From positions 1-64,000 of the forward strand of contig NMRB01001062.1 in the NCBI GenBank assembly GCA_002633025.1: a DNA stretch of 64,000 nt. Direction: 5' to 3'. The notes beneath the pieces are model-generated. The model worked only from the letters and a program-made list of their open reading frames with translations. It did not search any database and was not told where the DNA came from. This document shows positions 34,258 to 46,078 of this stretch, piece after piece; the first letter of the stretch is position 1, and the number at the start of each line of letters is the position of its first letter. The translations under genes were made by a program, and so were the position numbers. This DNA comes from Notospermus geniculatus (lineage: Eukaryota; Nemertea; Pilidiophora; Heteronemertea; Lineidae).

Positions 34258-34695
34258 GGATTTCAGAGGCCTAGAAAGACGAGGAATAGTCATTATTTCA
34301 CCGCAGAATTTCACATGGGCCTGTGTCACATAGAATGCTACCAAGTTTGTGTGATATCTGTTAACTATTTGAATTATTTTCTACAAAAATGGTGTTTTAG
34401 ATTTTTGGTTCACAGGCCCTACAGCTGCAAAGTTGAGGAAGCTTTTACAAAGCCACTCAACCAATGTGAAACTGACCACAGGCCTGGGAACTAGTGATGT
34501 CACCGAAAATAACCCAATGAAGCTGTGCAGAGGAAAATGCACACTTCACATGACTCACCTCAGGTTGGAATGTTGATGGTCAAATGTATTCCAGTTTGTA
34601 TTGCAAGCATTACAGCAGGCAATAGATCTCAAACCAAGGGACATGACAATATGGAATCAACAGTTGAATGGTTGGGCAAATGACCCCTCATGTCA

Positions 34696-35480
34696 GGGTA
34701 GTTATTAAGTACGGAACGGAACGGAACGGAATCGTGGTTGAAAACGGAATGTAAAATACAGACTGGCCCTGTAACCGGAACGAAATTTCTAAGTAGAAAC
34801 ATTAGAATCGGGCAAAGCCTCTACCTAACGTATTGAAACCAAAAACCAGAAAACATCATCTCAGCTCAGCAGCATGACCAATCAAATCACCCAGACACAA
34901 GAGGCTGAGGATTTTTTTAGCCTACCACCATGACCACGGCATCGCATACTCCATGTACATGTATACATGTACTAACTAGGCTACAACACAGCCTACACCA
35001 CCATGATGTAGGCCTACACGTAATGACGCCAGCCAGCAGGCCTGCCATGCATACTGCTTAATGGCTGTCTGTGCATGCATGCATGCCATGCCATACATCA
35101 TAGCATGATAGATCGCCTGCCATCACTTTTCATCAACATTACAACTGGCATGACAGACAGTTTTCAAAAGAAAATTATTGTTGAATATTTACCGTTTTTC
35201 CTTCTCCCATTGCTGAAAACTGAGTGGGGGCGACGGTGACCGTGGAGAATCCATCTGTTTAATGTGTTTCACTTTCAGACTGTGTGACCTGCTGAGTTGC
35301 AGTCGAAAACGGCATGGCGGAGAACCGACTGGGTTTTCCTCGTTGGAGTTGTGCCAGAGGTTCGAATGGGTGGTCGTGGCCTACTCTATATTTCGTTCCG
35401 GTTACAGGGCCAGTCTGTATTTTACATTCCGTTTTCAACCACGATTCCGTTCCGTTCCGTTCCGTACTTAATAACTACCC
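34696..35480. mobile_element. 785-bp TIR element with perfect 8-bp target duplication
   Basis: About 95-bp near-perfect arms start gggtagttattaagtacgga. The 8 bp tcatgtca flank both ends (34688-34695 and 35481-35488). An 8-bp duplication fits hAT-type elements. It has no transposase. The arms include three to four tandem ggaac units. Confidence 0.9.
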
Positions 35481-35517
35481 TCATGTCATGCATCCTAACA
35501 AGATTCATACCGAAGGT

Positions 35518-35756
35518 AAAGTCCGACACAGCCTTCGCGCGACCCAAAGGAATGCGGAAATACGAAATCTGACAGCAGCTTGCGGCTACCAGTCCTAATT
35601 GTGCGTATGAAAGTAGAGGAGAGTATAATTTGGTCACGCTGTCCAATCGGTTATTCAAGAGTCATTTATTGAATAAGATTTGTGGTCAGCGTGTTGTTTG
35701 TGGTAGCCTAAGCCTACTTCCGCATTCCACTGGGTCGCGCGAAGGTTGTGTCGGAC
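35518..35756. mobile_element. 239-bp MITE
   Basis: agtccgacacagccttcgcg pairs with cgcgaaggttgtgtcggact, and gaatgcggaa pairs with ttccgcattc. TAA words lie near both ends. Confidence 0.8.
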
Positions 35757-35763
35757 TATAAAG

Positions 35764-35917
35764 GCGGTGACAGACTAGCGCGTAAGCAGCGCGTCGGGAA
35801 GCGTTCAACCAATCAATGAGGCGGTAACACGGACCGAAACAGCCACCGAAGGATCGGATTGGTGGAACGCCTGCAGGACGCGCTGTGTACGCGCCAGTCT
35901 TTCACCGGCTTAATTCA
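35764..35917. mobile_element. Short hairpin MITE
   Basis: ggtgacagactagcgcg and gcagcgcgtc are complementary to gacgcgctg and cgcgccagtctttcacc. A ccaatcaatgaggcgg and ggattggtgg pair lies inside. Confidence 0.6.
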
Positions 35918-36224
35918 TGTGAAATGTAATCTCAGTGTATAGTTTGATTGAGTCATTCTGGGTGAATCAGTGGTTCCCGGTGCAACGTAAACGAGTGTAC
36001 CCATCATCGATCGTCCGCCGGACGCTCAGTAACAATTTGGTGGTGTAAACCATTGTCCGGCCGACAGATAATTATAACCGCTTTCTGTAAATGGCTGCCT
36101 GGGGAGGACTGGGATTTATGCCTAGAGCTGTCACTGAATGTCCGAACTGCGTGTACCGTTCAGATTCATCCAAGTATGCAAAATCTTATTCCCACAGCTG
36201 AACTTTACTTTGTTATGGTGTCGG

Positions 36225-37290
36225 ATTCTAGTATCGGAAACCATACTGTGTTGGTCATGGTGTCCGTCTGTGTATCTAGCCGTCTGTCTGTTCAGTCTGC
36301 CACAACTGTAACTTTGTCCCTGCAAGAGCTACAGATCTGGATGTGACCTATCCCTAGGTAACATGACCTAAGCTACAAGATGGAATGAAAATTTCAGGTC
36401 TCCGAAACCTGGTTCATGGTGAAATTGATATATCAAAAGTTGAAATTTTGTCTGTCGCACTTTTGTTTCTTGAATAACTCGTCTCCGAGGCCAGGTAGAG
36501 CACTAGTAACAAGTTCCTTCCCTATGTTTTTAGCCCTCAGCAAGATACTGGCATCAACAAATTTATTCTCCAGGGTGAGCATCATAATGATATTGATGTA
36601 TCAAATTTGATATTTTGACATATCGGGAGATCTACCACAGTATGCGGCTTGAAACTGGTATTACAACATCATAGCTCATCCAAGGATGTTATTGCAACTG
36701 AAATTTTCAGTTTGTATCTGCTTGGTCACATGATATTTGCTGACATCATGGCGAGATTTGCTATTCAAATTTGATAACATGTGATAAACCAGAATCTGGT
36801 GATGGTAGAAGCCTAAAACCTTCACCTACACCTAGGTTATCAAGGATGAGCTTTCAGATTACGCAATGACCTTGAAGGTCAGGGGTCAAGATCAAGGGAG
36901 ACAGTTCTAAAATGCAAATCTGCTCGGAATTTCAGGAGAAAACAAATTAGAAGCCTGAATTAACCATCCCCTATAGGTTTAATCAAGGATCCTGTTCCAG
37001 TTGCGCAAGACTTCTCAAGGTCAAAGGTCAAGGTCACAGTCAACCGTCACAGATAACATGAGATAAGTCAGAACCTGGTGATGGTGGAAGCCTAAAACCT
37101 TCACCTACACCAAGGTTATCACGGATGAGCTTTCAGATTACGCAATACCTGTACAGTTGACCTTGACCTCTAACCGTCCAAGTCATTACGCAATGACCTG
37201 GACGGTCAGAGGTCAAGGTTAAGGTCAAACACTTCTAAAGTGCAGGTCTTCTCAGGATTTCAGGAGAAAACTAATTAGAGGCTTGAACTA
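36225..37290. repeat. Dispersed 1.1-kb repeat with aggtca clusters, copy 2
   Basis: Homologous to 25140-26300 in the same orientation. It shows the same sub-duplication and ggtcaaggtcaag-like clusters at about 36872, 37015 and 37200. One cluster near 37150-37215 is inverted (gttgaccttgacctc). Confidence 0.75.
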
Positions 37291-37336
37291 CATCTCCACA
37301 CGTTTTATTTGAATTATTTCAATTTATATAGGCTAT

Positions 37337-38292
37337 TAGGCCTTAAAGCTGAACTGCATGAACAAAAACCGGAGATCCAAGCACTAAAAAAAGACCACCA
37401 CGCCACGGTGGTGGTCAAGAGAAATGCAAACGACCATAAGGCACTTTCAAAACACCTCCGAAACATGATAGACTACCAGGCTATTTGGTGGCGCCACTGT
37501 ATTCACCCTGAGCCAGTCAATAGAGCAACATCAAGACATGGCATCCAGTGACTTCTGTAGGTCGAAGGCATTAGGTTCTTACCGAACCAGAGAGTAAAGT
37601 CGGTCACCATTCTATAGTATTCACGTCTTGTTGACATTTATGGTGTTACCAAAGCACCAGTTGAAAACATTTATGCATTCAAAAACAATACAACACTCAT
37701 TTGACGTTTATCAACGTCATCAGATGTCATTATGTATAGGTTGAGGATAATTCTTATTTTATCCCTTTGGTCATAATTACCACAATCAATTAAATATTCT
37801 TTCTCCAAATACACACACATCGCGCGAGTCATGTATGCATTATTGCTCATATCATGTACATTGCGTTTCTCTGAAAATATATTCAAATAACAAAACTATG
37901 GCAAAAGAAATAAAATAAGATTTATGTGCAACATGTTTGCAATTATACCAAATTCAGTTTCTGAAACTCAGACGAGTGGTGTAGTATTTGTTGATGCCGA
38001 AGTTATTGCCATTGTACCACATATTTTAACTGCGCGCAAGCACTAAAGAACCCTGGCCAACCTCATGCTCAAGTTCCTACGGATTGTACTAACTCTACCC
38101 AGGCTCTGTCACTTGGACACTATCTCTTGATGTGTCTCGATAGAAAGCCTGAGATTGAATACAGTGGCGCCACCAAATACGCTGGTGGTCTATCATGTTC
38201 TGGAGGTGTTTCGAAGGGCGTTTGCACTTCTGTAGACCACCATACTGCGGCGCTGTGGTGTTTTTGTTCATGCAGTTCAGCTTTAACACAGT
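37337..38292. mobile_element. 0.96-kb element with about 200-bp inverted repeats
   Basis: The left arm (gctgaactgcatgaacaaaaa, then atttggtggcgccactgtatt) is the reverse complement of the right arm (aatacagtggcgccaccaaat, then tttttgttcatgcagttcagc). The interior has no recognised frame. It lies inside the 32893-39303 composite. Confidence 0.8.
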
Positions 38293-38589
38293 ACGCATTG
38301 ATTAAAATTAGAGGCATCCAGAAACCCACCAACGAACGATGAATTCAGCAAAAATTTACATGATACACGGAAAACATGGCCATTCCTGAAGTTTGAATTG
38401 GTAATTAGGCTTAATTTTTTTACAAAATACTTCTCCGCATCGTCGTGAAGTTGAGAATTTTTTTAAAAAAAATATGTCTACAAAATTTGACCAACAGGAA
38501 CACAATCACCATAACAGAGTGGTGCCTAAAGATTATGATATACCTGAAATGTCGGAGCAAATGATATATTAACGAAGAAAGAGCAAAGG

Positions 38590-38675
38590 TTTGCTGTGGG
38601 ATTCGAACCTGCAACTGGTGAATCTGTGATCTGGAAGGAGAGAACGAGTGACTGTTAGTGAGCTAGGCTATTGGG
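38590..38675 (-). repeat. tRNA-like segment
   Basis: On the minus strand a B box (ggttcgaatcc) follows an A-box-like tagctcactaa at a tRNA-like distance. No paired acceptor stem is seen. Probably a SINE head. Confidence 0.45.
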
Positions 38676-39303
38676 GCGATCTGCTCGGACCACGATTTTA
38701 TTTGCCCCTTGTTCCAAATCTATTGACCTGCCTTCACTGTGACTCACAATAGGCCAAAGGCCTATCAGACCTGAACAATGGTCGGACGGTGATTTACGGG
38801 CGGACAACCGTTGACACTACTGTTGTAACGTTACAGAGTGTCCGTATAATTCATAGTCCGGAGGACTCTGGCTAACAGGGTACATTCATTAACGTTACAC
38901 CGGGGCTGTGGTCAGTTTTCACACTGATTGAATGGCTTTGTAAAAGCTTGCTCAACTTGCAGAGGTTAGGCATTTGAACTCAAAATCTAAATACAACTTT
39001 TTGTAGAAAATAATTAAAATAATTCACTCATATCACACAAACTTGTTAGCATTCTACGTGACATAGGCCCATGTGAAATTCTGTGGTGAAATAATGACTA
39101 TTCCTCGTCTTTCTGGGCCTCTGAAATCTGGCATTGTCTCCCTAATTAGTAAAAGAGTAATACAATTGTTTTTGTGTCATCATGGTTGTTAAATACATGT
39201 ATTCAGTAAGAAGCATCATCTGTGCAAGTTTCAAGCAAATCGAAACAGTAGTTTAAAAGTTATGCCGAACTTGTAACAACCCTTCATTTCTGCCCAGCCC
39301 CTC

Positions 39304-39787
39304 TAAATTCGGCTTTCCAAGAAGGATGAAGACGATGCTTACGACGTCAACATGGTCAATTTGGGAAGATGCTGGGGTCTTTAGACTTCCACCAATTCTT
39401 TTTGGGGGTCATGACTTCTTGTTATATTTTACTGGGCTCAGATCTTCCCTTCGTATACTGCTACCCGTACCGCGTGCGAGCCAGGAGTGTGTAGTTGCCA
39501 TGGGGGACGGGAATCCCCTGTTCGATTTTCAGCTGCGCTAACAGTGAATGATTGGGTGTGTTGAAGAAAATTTTGGCCGCCGCCCGACTTCCAATATCTT
39601 GATACCTGCGTCAGCCAGGGTCCTACTGGCATAAATGGAGACTGGGTAGATGGGACTTCCACACTTTCTCCATCAGCGTATCATCGAATTTACATGCATT
39701 TTTGAGACTTCAGAGTTATTTATATTTCCGTCATTTCTGTAGTTTGCATGCGTAATAGACGCCATACGCAGGCTTAATGAAAGCCCT
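39304..39787. other. Intergenic, no gene seen
   Basis: No repeat or coding signal that I can support. Confidence 0.4.
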
Positions 39788-40459
39788 GGGGCCATATGCA
39801 TAAAACTACTTAAGTATGAAAATCCCAAGGGATTCCCTCAAACCACCACTAAAGTGGAAATCTTAACTTTAGGGAGATGCAGAAAGCTACTTTGGAATAG
39901 TGAAAGCCTCAAAATCACCCTTAACTCTAAGTGTGGTCACAGTTCCCTTAACTGACTCCTTAACTTCACAGTTGTGGCAGGCACAGGTTGAAATATGCTA
40001 TCCATGCTGTTTTTTAATACATGCTAGCCAAATAGGCCGGGGAAATCTTTCTGTACGCGCCACGAAGACTGCTTGCTTGCATGAAGAATTCCGATCGCTT
40101 TATTTCCTCATGGAGATCTTCAAAACCACAGCGCCTTTATTGTAGATCGGCGTCTTTGTATGCAAGCAGGCTTCGTAGCGCCTACAGAAAGAGGTTGGCG
40201 AATCGATCAGAAGCTTGTGGGTTCGAATCTCGGTGCCATCACAGATTATTTTTCGTTTTTTTCTCATTTGGCAGCTGTGCTGAGATCTTTACTGTTCAAG
40301 AGCGTGGTGGCAAGTGAAACCAACTGTGACCGTTCGAGAGGGTTCGTGTTCAGAGGTAGTTTGGAAGTGCCTTGTGGCTGTTAGTAATTTCTACCTCTGC
40401 CGCTTGGGGTATATATCTATTAAGTTCAGCTTTAAGGAAGTTTTATGCATATGGCCCCT
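39788..40459. mobile_element. 672-bp TIR element carrying a tRNA-like segment
   Basis: The outer ends ggggccatatgcataaaact and agttttatgcatatggcccc are near-perfect complements. Inside, tttctgtacgcgccacgaag and cttcgtagcgcctacagaaa form a second inverted pair. A B-box-like ggttcgaatct lies at about 40218. The unit-3 5' flank starts at its right edge. Confidence 0.75.
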
Positions 40460-41530
40460 GGTCTTCGGTACAATTCGCAACACTTGTTGTATCTTTTCTT
40501 ATTTCTGTGTAACAATGCTCCGAAACTGGAGGACAAATTCCAACCAACATTCTGAGGTAATTCCATTACCTACACATAGGTCTGCACAGTTCTCTTGGCT
40601 TGATTTGTTTGTCAAATCAAAGTTATTGCAAAATTAGTTTGGCTTCATTAGACAAGCGTACAACTGTTACCGGAGTATTGCCCAACCGGCCAGCGATGAA
40701 TTTCACGTGCACTTTACATATCAATAGTTGCAGAACGTCGATCGATTGGTCAATCAATACTCTAATCACTTCCACTTCATATCAATACCCGCAGAACAAC
40801 ACGAAAACACACTGAACAAAACCATCTAAAATTGAAGTGATTTATAAGATGCACGTATTGTTGATGACCAAAAAGTCTTCGATTTCTATAACCTGCGATC
40901 AATCTGTTCTCAAAAACAAACCGTAAACATCAGTTGACTCATTATGTCGAAGTTAAGGCAGTATTCCTGAAAACTGTTTATTCCAACGACTCTCCGGTCG
41001 GCGCACAAACTCATGGGCTAAGCAGAAATATGCGAATTGGCCCTCCAGTATCGAACGCGAGACCTCTCACGCAATAGGCGAACGCTCTACCACAAGCGCT
41101 GCATTTCGGAAAGTTTCAAAATGAAAGTGACTGGAAATATTGCTAATATTTACCAAATTGTCGTGACAGGTTGGAGTTTACGGTCACCTTCTTTGGGTCA
41201 TCAAGAAGAAAAGTCACTGATTTCATGTTCTGCCGCCTGTCTCAAGGTCATGAAATGTACAACCTTCGTAATGATTCCGACACAGGGTAGTCTTGTCTGT
41301 CAGATGAGTGACCGGCAGGGGACATGCATGGAGAAACAAGAAGCTGTGAGGTATCCGCGAGCTAAGATGTTTCAGAAGAAGGTAATTCACTTTAGAACTT
41401 TATTTTACGGCGTCCCAGTTTAATTGATCTCTAGTGTTTCGGAGTCGGCTGGGGGATGGGTACACCCATGCGTTCGTGATCCAATGCATTGAGCATGCAC
41501 GTTGTTATGTCCCGAGACATATATGAAATC

Positions 41531-41834
41531 TGCCATATATGAAACATCCAAAAGAACGTTTACATCTACAGTTACCAGTTGATATGAATAAAAACAAGTT
41601 TTTTGGTCCACAACCTGCCTATTTGGACGAGAATCTGCCGAATGTCACCAGCAGTGACCGCCTTGTCCAAGACGCCATCGATGACGTAGTGACGTCAACA
41701 GCGTCGCGGTGGAGGGCGCCGCTTCTTCCGCGGACTCGCATTTTCATCATGGATTTTTACAATGATGCCGAATAGTTTCTGCATATCATCTGGTAACTGT
41801 AGATGTAAACTTTCTTTTGGATGTTTCATATATG
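41531..41834. mobile_element. 304-bp TIR element
   Basis: catatatgaaacatccaaaag pairs with cttttggatgtttcatatatg, and acatctacagttaccag pairs with ctggtaactgtagatgt. The centre is GC-rich. Confidence 0.8.
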
Positions 41835-41965
41835 TCAAATCGTGTCTCGTTTTCCTGCAATTCCCCTCACAAAGTACTGCAGTCACGGGTGAATTTCATG
41901 CAGAATGACGCGGCTAGTTGGTGAACCTCCGCGTCGAGTGGTTATCGCGATCTCCCAGGGTGTAA

Positions 41966-42112
41966 TAGGGAATTTAAAAAAATCAAACGATCAACTTTAA
42001 CTTTACGACAACGTTATTTTTCATACTGCGAATTCACCAGATTGCATTTTCGGTACAAAAAATAACGTTGTCGTAAAGTTAACGTTTATCGTTTGATTTC
42101 TTAAACTCCCTA
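41966..42112. mobile_element. Hairpin MITE, same family as 2508-2660
   Basis: Ends taggga and ctcccta. Arms include aaatcaaacgat and atcgtttgattt, and tttacgacaacgttattttt pairs with aaaataacgttgtcgtaaa. Confidence 0.85.
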
Positions 42113-42630
42113 ATATAATCATGAGGCCGAACTTCAAGTCGTTACCACCATGAAAAACAGCTGCGATATTCAGAAAAACTCGCCCAATCATACCTCCATG
42201 GTTTGACCTAGTAACAAATATTTCATTAGCTTAATTAGAACAAACCTGAAAACATTATGTACATGTATAGGGGCCTACATGTATATTGATATTCTGTTTT
42301 CATTTTAGGTCCCGCAGTTTCAGCTGATAAACCTAATTGAATTCCCTGAGGGTGTTTCTGAAATTGTCGCAATGGCAACAACAAGTCGCGAGGGTAGAAC
42401 AAAGCTAGTGACGTAGCACTCGGAGGTGCAGATGCCACTTTAAAGCCTTTGGGAGTCGCGACAAACAAACTTCCGCAGAACAGGTCTTTGCAGTTAGCTA
42501 TACAATGTAATTACCTGCCAGTGGGACCCGTCTGCAAAGGTGTTCACTAAATCAGCGATTCTAACCATAACGCAACACCGGTACGTTGTCTGGCTTAGTT
42601 TTGTCTAAATGATTCTACAAGGACCCAGCC

Positions 42631-44214
42631 AGAACTAAGTATAGACTTGGAAAGGTTATCCCATTCCAACCACCACTGATATCACCAAAGCATTGGGTTT
42701 GGTTCTCAGATCATTCAGGGAGAGTAGTAAACTTGCATAAGCAGTATGACTCACCCTATACACGCTTCCTATAATTGTGCTGCCCCCTTTTAATAGATTT
42801 CGAATCAACAGGAAGTGACGTAAATGGAGGATTTGCTGCTGCTGATCATGATCATCAAAGTAGGCCTAGGCCTTCATACACGACCTACCGCCGGTAGGCC
42901 TAACAGTGTAGGCCTAGTAGACCTACATATTAGGCCTAGCCTGCACATTTCATGCCTACAATTCGCCCCGGCCTTCATTCATTAGGCCTAGCAGGCGCTA
43001 GCCTACCGGCAACCTCAGCATGCTCAGCCGAGTTGGCCTAATAAGTTACCTTGGTTACATGTGCATTGATGCACTGGCACTGCAGTGCTTATGCAATGCA
43101 TGCCAAACGAGACCATGACGATGGCATGACGTCGACGAATTCCGCTCTGTATCCATCAAAGAAATGAAACAACACACGCAATTAGTGTGTCATTGAATTA
43201 CATGTCACTCCTTGTTGACAACCATAATGTGAACATTGATCTAAGAAACTGGGCCTACCAAGAAACAGCATCCAAATCAGTGAGCCGTGTGAAAGTGGTT
43301 TTCCATGTTTGCATGGTTGTCATGGCAGCCTCCTCCATGTACTCCTCCATTTACGTCACTTCCTGTTGTTTTATAGGAAGCGTGTATAATATGAATGTTG
43401 TTATAAAATATATAACATTATTATGTGAACAAGAGGGATTATTTTGGAATCCAGTACAAGACTTCGTTTTATATAGATCACTTGGTGTGTACTGTGTATT
43501 TACATGGGTTACATTGTGTTTTATTTTCCTATCCGGCGAAAAACAACCTGCCTGCTTTATGACGTCAAGAGGGGGACATTTGAAAGGATCATCATACCAA
43601 ACACAAATAAATGCATTTCCGGAGTTGTAGACTATCATATAAAAATAGGACATGAGGAGAAAAGTCGTCGTGTACTGCCATCAAAAGTTTGCCACAACTT
43701 ATGATATAAAATTGTCAAACGAAACTGGTCGAATTCAATTTGTCCTCATTAATGGAATCGTCTTACCTTTGATGCGCGAGCCAGAGGTTATCACCAGGGA
43801 TGTTTACATTCTTGAAAAAATGCAGGTGATCGGGTATTTTCTGATAGATAATTACCGGGCGACGAAATACCGGCAGATGAAATTCGTGAGGCAATGTCGT
43901 GGTGCTGTCGATCTTACTTTCAGTAAATATTCCGATATGTTGTTCTTAATTTGTGCAGATCAACCGAGGCTAACTGCGATCGGATTGAGACGTGTTTTTA
44001 CCCTATGGACGGTTTCCTCAAAAAGGACTCTGGAAAATCAACGTTTGCAAAGAAAATGGCGACCTTTTACCCCAGTATCAATGATAGGTTTTCAGAGCAC
44101 TACAAATTCAATCTCACAGATGACGCATTACTGCATTTCAAACGCTCTCCATGAATGGCTCCAGGCATGCAAGAGCATTTGGTTTCAGCTGAAGTTTACG
44201 ATCTTGTGATATAA
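42631..44214 (+). pseudogene. Family gene A, unit 3 (A3), wrecked
   Basis: Clear A homology from the first codons to the final gtg ata taa. The start codon is lost (agaact in place of atgatt), a 624-bp element interrupts it at 42761-43384, single-base frame changes are visible in the variable patch near 43470-43500, near 43660 and near 43998, and an in-frame TGA occurs in the RSPRMAPG block near 44152. Conserved blocks such as the KLSNETGR region remain readable. No B copy follows; a hairpin and a Tc1-like element lie there instead. This is a dead copy. Confidence 0.9.
42761..43384. mobile_element. 624-bp TA-flanked TIR element inside A3
   Basis: Ends cacgcttcctataa and ttataggaagcgtg with TA on both sides. 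A sub-terminal caggaagtgacgtaaatggag pairs with ctccatttacgtcacttcctg. The TA duplication fits Tc1/mariner-type insertion. The interior is rich in taggccta words and has no transposase. Confidence 0.85.
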
Positions 44215-44314
44215 GACTAAACTGGTAATCTCTGTGTTGATGGCCGGAGATGAGCCGGCTCCCGAATGAAGCAACCTCCACGAGGCGACTTCCGTACAGA
44301 TTGATGAGGATTTA

Positions 44315-44444
44315 GGCCCCGACTACATAGAAGTATACGGTACACGAAAACGCCGGTTAACAAAGGCTTTAAATGGATTCACGTCCGTGAAGCCATTGTT
44401 AACCGGCGTTTTCGTATGCCGTATACTTCTATGTAATCGGGGCC
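44315..44444. mobile_element. 130-bp hairpin MITE with TTA target duplication
   Basis: Arms of about 55 bp (ggccccgactacatagaagt and acttctatgtaatcggggcc) are nearly perfect. TTA flanks both sides (44312-44314 and 44445-44447), as in PIF/Harbinger-type MITEs. Confidence 0.85.
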
Positions 44445-44506
44445 TTATGAGACATATTCTAAAAGGGGGTTTAAGGCCTCGTTCACACAGGCACGCGTAG
44501 GGCGTA

Positions 44507-45530
44507 CAGTTGGGGTCAGAAGTTTACATACACTTTGGTAAAAAATATTCAATTCAAATTTTCAAAAGGTTTTATTGTTCTTTCAAAAACTTTTTTCATG
44601 GGGAATTATACTTAAGATGTCTACTTTATTTTCTTGCTTCATTCATTGATTACAGTTTCTTTATTTCAGAATTATGTAACATAGTTTGTTCGATCTCAGA
44701 AATACAGTGGCTCAACAGTTTACATACACTATACATTAGTACTTGTAGCATTGCCTTTTACTGCCAGAACCTGACTCGGACATCTAGAATAAGCATCAAC
44801 AAGTGTCTCCCGATACTCTTGGGGAATTTGGGCCCATTCCTCTTGACAGTAGTTATGTAACTCAGTCAAATTTGTTGGCTTCTTGCTCTGACTCATCTGT
44901 TAAGCTCATCTAAAAAGTTTTCAATTAGATTTCAGTCCGGACTTCAGGAAAATCACTCTAAAACCTTCCCCCTGTTGTCTTCAAACCATTTGTCGACTAC
45001 TTTTGCTCTGTGCTTAGGATTGTTGTCTGATTGAATGTTCCAATCGCGCCCTAGCTTCAATGATTTGGCAGAGGCCTTGATGTTGTCATCAAGAATCTTG
45101 AAGTAATCCTTTTTCTTCATGATCCCATTGACCTTCTGGAATCTCCCCGTGCCGGTTGCAGCAAAGCAGCCCCAAAGCATGATGCTACCACCACCATGCC
45201 TGACGGTCGAGATGGTGTTCGTTGGGTTGAAGGCCTCGCCCTGTTCACGCCAGATGTTCTTCTGGTCATTACGACCAAAATGCTCCATTTTCATTTTGTC
45301 AGACCGCAGAACCTTCCTCCAAAACGCTGATTCTTTGTATTGATGCTCCTTTCCAAACTTCTTCCTTGATTTTTTGTGCCGATCTTTGAGCAGTGGCTGC
45401 TTCTTTGCGCGGTACCACTTCAGTCCATGTCGATGCAGAACATCCTTAACCGTAGATCCTGGCACACTCAATCCTGCATCTTGGAGATGCTTGCAGAGCT
45501 GCTTTTTTGGGTCACCTGTGGTTGATTTTC
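44507..45530 (-). mobile_element. Tc1-like transposon, 5'-truncated, transposase broken
   Basis: The right terminus in element sense is cagttggggtcagaagttta after a TA (44505-44506), a classic Tc1-like end. The minus strand encodes the catalytic part of a DDE transposase: STVRHGGGSIMLWGCF, a first-aspartate context SDKMKMEHFG (most relatives have SDE), a second-aspartate context QSDNNPKH, and after in-frame stops the SPD.NLIENF region with the glutamate. The longest clean frame runs from 45471 to 44953. The N-terminal DNA-binding part and the other terminus are missing beyond about 45530. It cannot be active. Confidence 0.9.
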
Positions 45531-45569
45531 ACATTTGCACCAGTGTCTGTTCGTTTTTGGGGGGTCAGG

Positions 45570-45858
45570 GGCCTTATTCACGAAGAGATCGCAAATATTT
45601 GCGTTGCGATTGGTTTGCGTGCACGCAAATTATGCGATGCGTGGTATTCATGAAGACCTCGCATTTGCCTCGCAAATTTTTCGCAAAATACGGATCACGC
45701 AAAATATGCGTGATCGCAAAATTACATTTTGACCGAGCTTTTTGCAGTCAGATCATTTTCCCGCTTCTATCCACTCGATGTTCACACCAGACTGAGATGT
45801 GAGTTGATAATGAAGCAGTTTCGAGGTCGCTGAATTGGGCGGCTCATGCCAGAGTGAT
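45570..45858. mobile_element. Partial MITE with ggccttattcacgaag end
   Basis: The end resembles that of the element at 46262-46487 (ccttattcacaaagcc). The interior has several inverted gcaaat and atttgc words. The other end is not seen, and the assembly gap follows. Confidence 0.45.
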
Positions 45859-46078
45859 NNNNNNNNNNNNNNNNNNNNNNNNNNNNNNNNNNNNNNNNNN
45901 NNNNNNNNNNNNNNNNNNNNNNNNNNNNNNNNNNNNNNNNNNNNNNNNNNNNNNNNNNNNNNNNNNNNNNNNNNNNNNNNNNNNNNNNNNNNNNNNNNNN
46001 NNNNNNNNNNNNNNNNNNNNNNNNNNNNNNNNNNNNNNNNNNNNNNNNNNNNNNNNNNNNNNNNNNNNNNNNNNNNNN
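45859..46078. other. Assembly gap (220 N)
   Basis: Unknown bases. The right edge (46079-46140) is a G-rich minisatellite with a unit like ggggtaagtgtccag, a likely cause of the gap. Confidence 0.99.

Larger units (their letters stand above)
32893..39303. mobile_element. 6.4-kb composite bounded by long inverted repeats
   Basis: Sequence at 32893-33058 (ggggttgggcagaaatgaag) is inverted at 39132-39303. Sequence at 34258-34492 (gatttcagaggcc, then agcttttacaaagccac) is inverted at about 38900-39131. Removing the insert at 33059-34257 makes each arm about 400 bp. The interior holds several other repeats and no transposase. This may be one large non-autonomous element or two facing copies of one repeat. 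Confidence 0.6.
40460..42630 (+). repeat. Duplication unit 3, 5' flank
   Basis: Blocks match units 1 and 2 in order, including the tRNA-like segment (about 41035-41105) and the candidate exon (41121-41381). Two hairpins (41531-41834 and 41966-42112) are specific to this copy. The part after about 42115 also matches the unit-4 flank (gcgatattcagaaaaactcgcc). Confidence 0.7.

Noticed and set aside
44510-44860. 116-codon plus frame in the Tc1-like element
   Set aside because: Antisense and non-coding end of the transposon; the minus strand carries the transposase.
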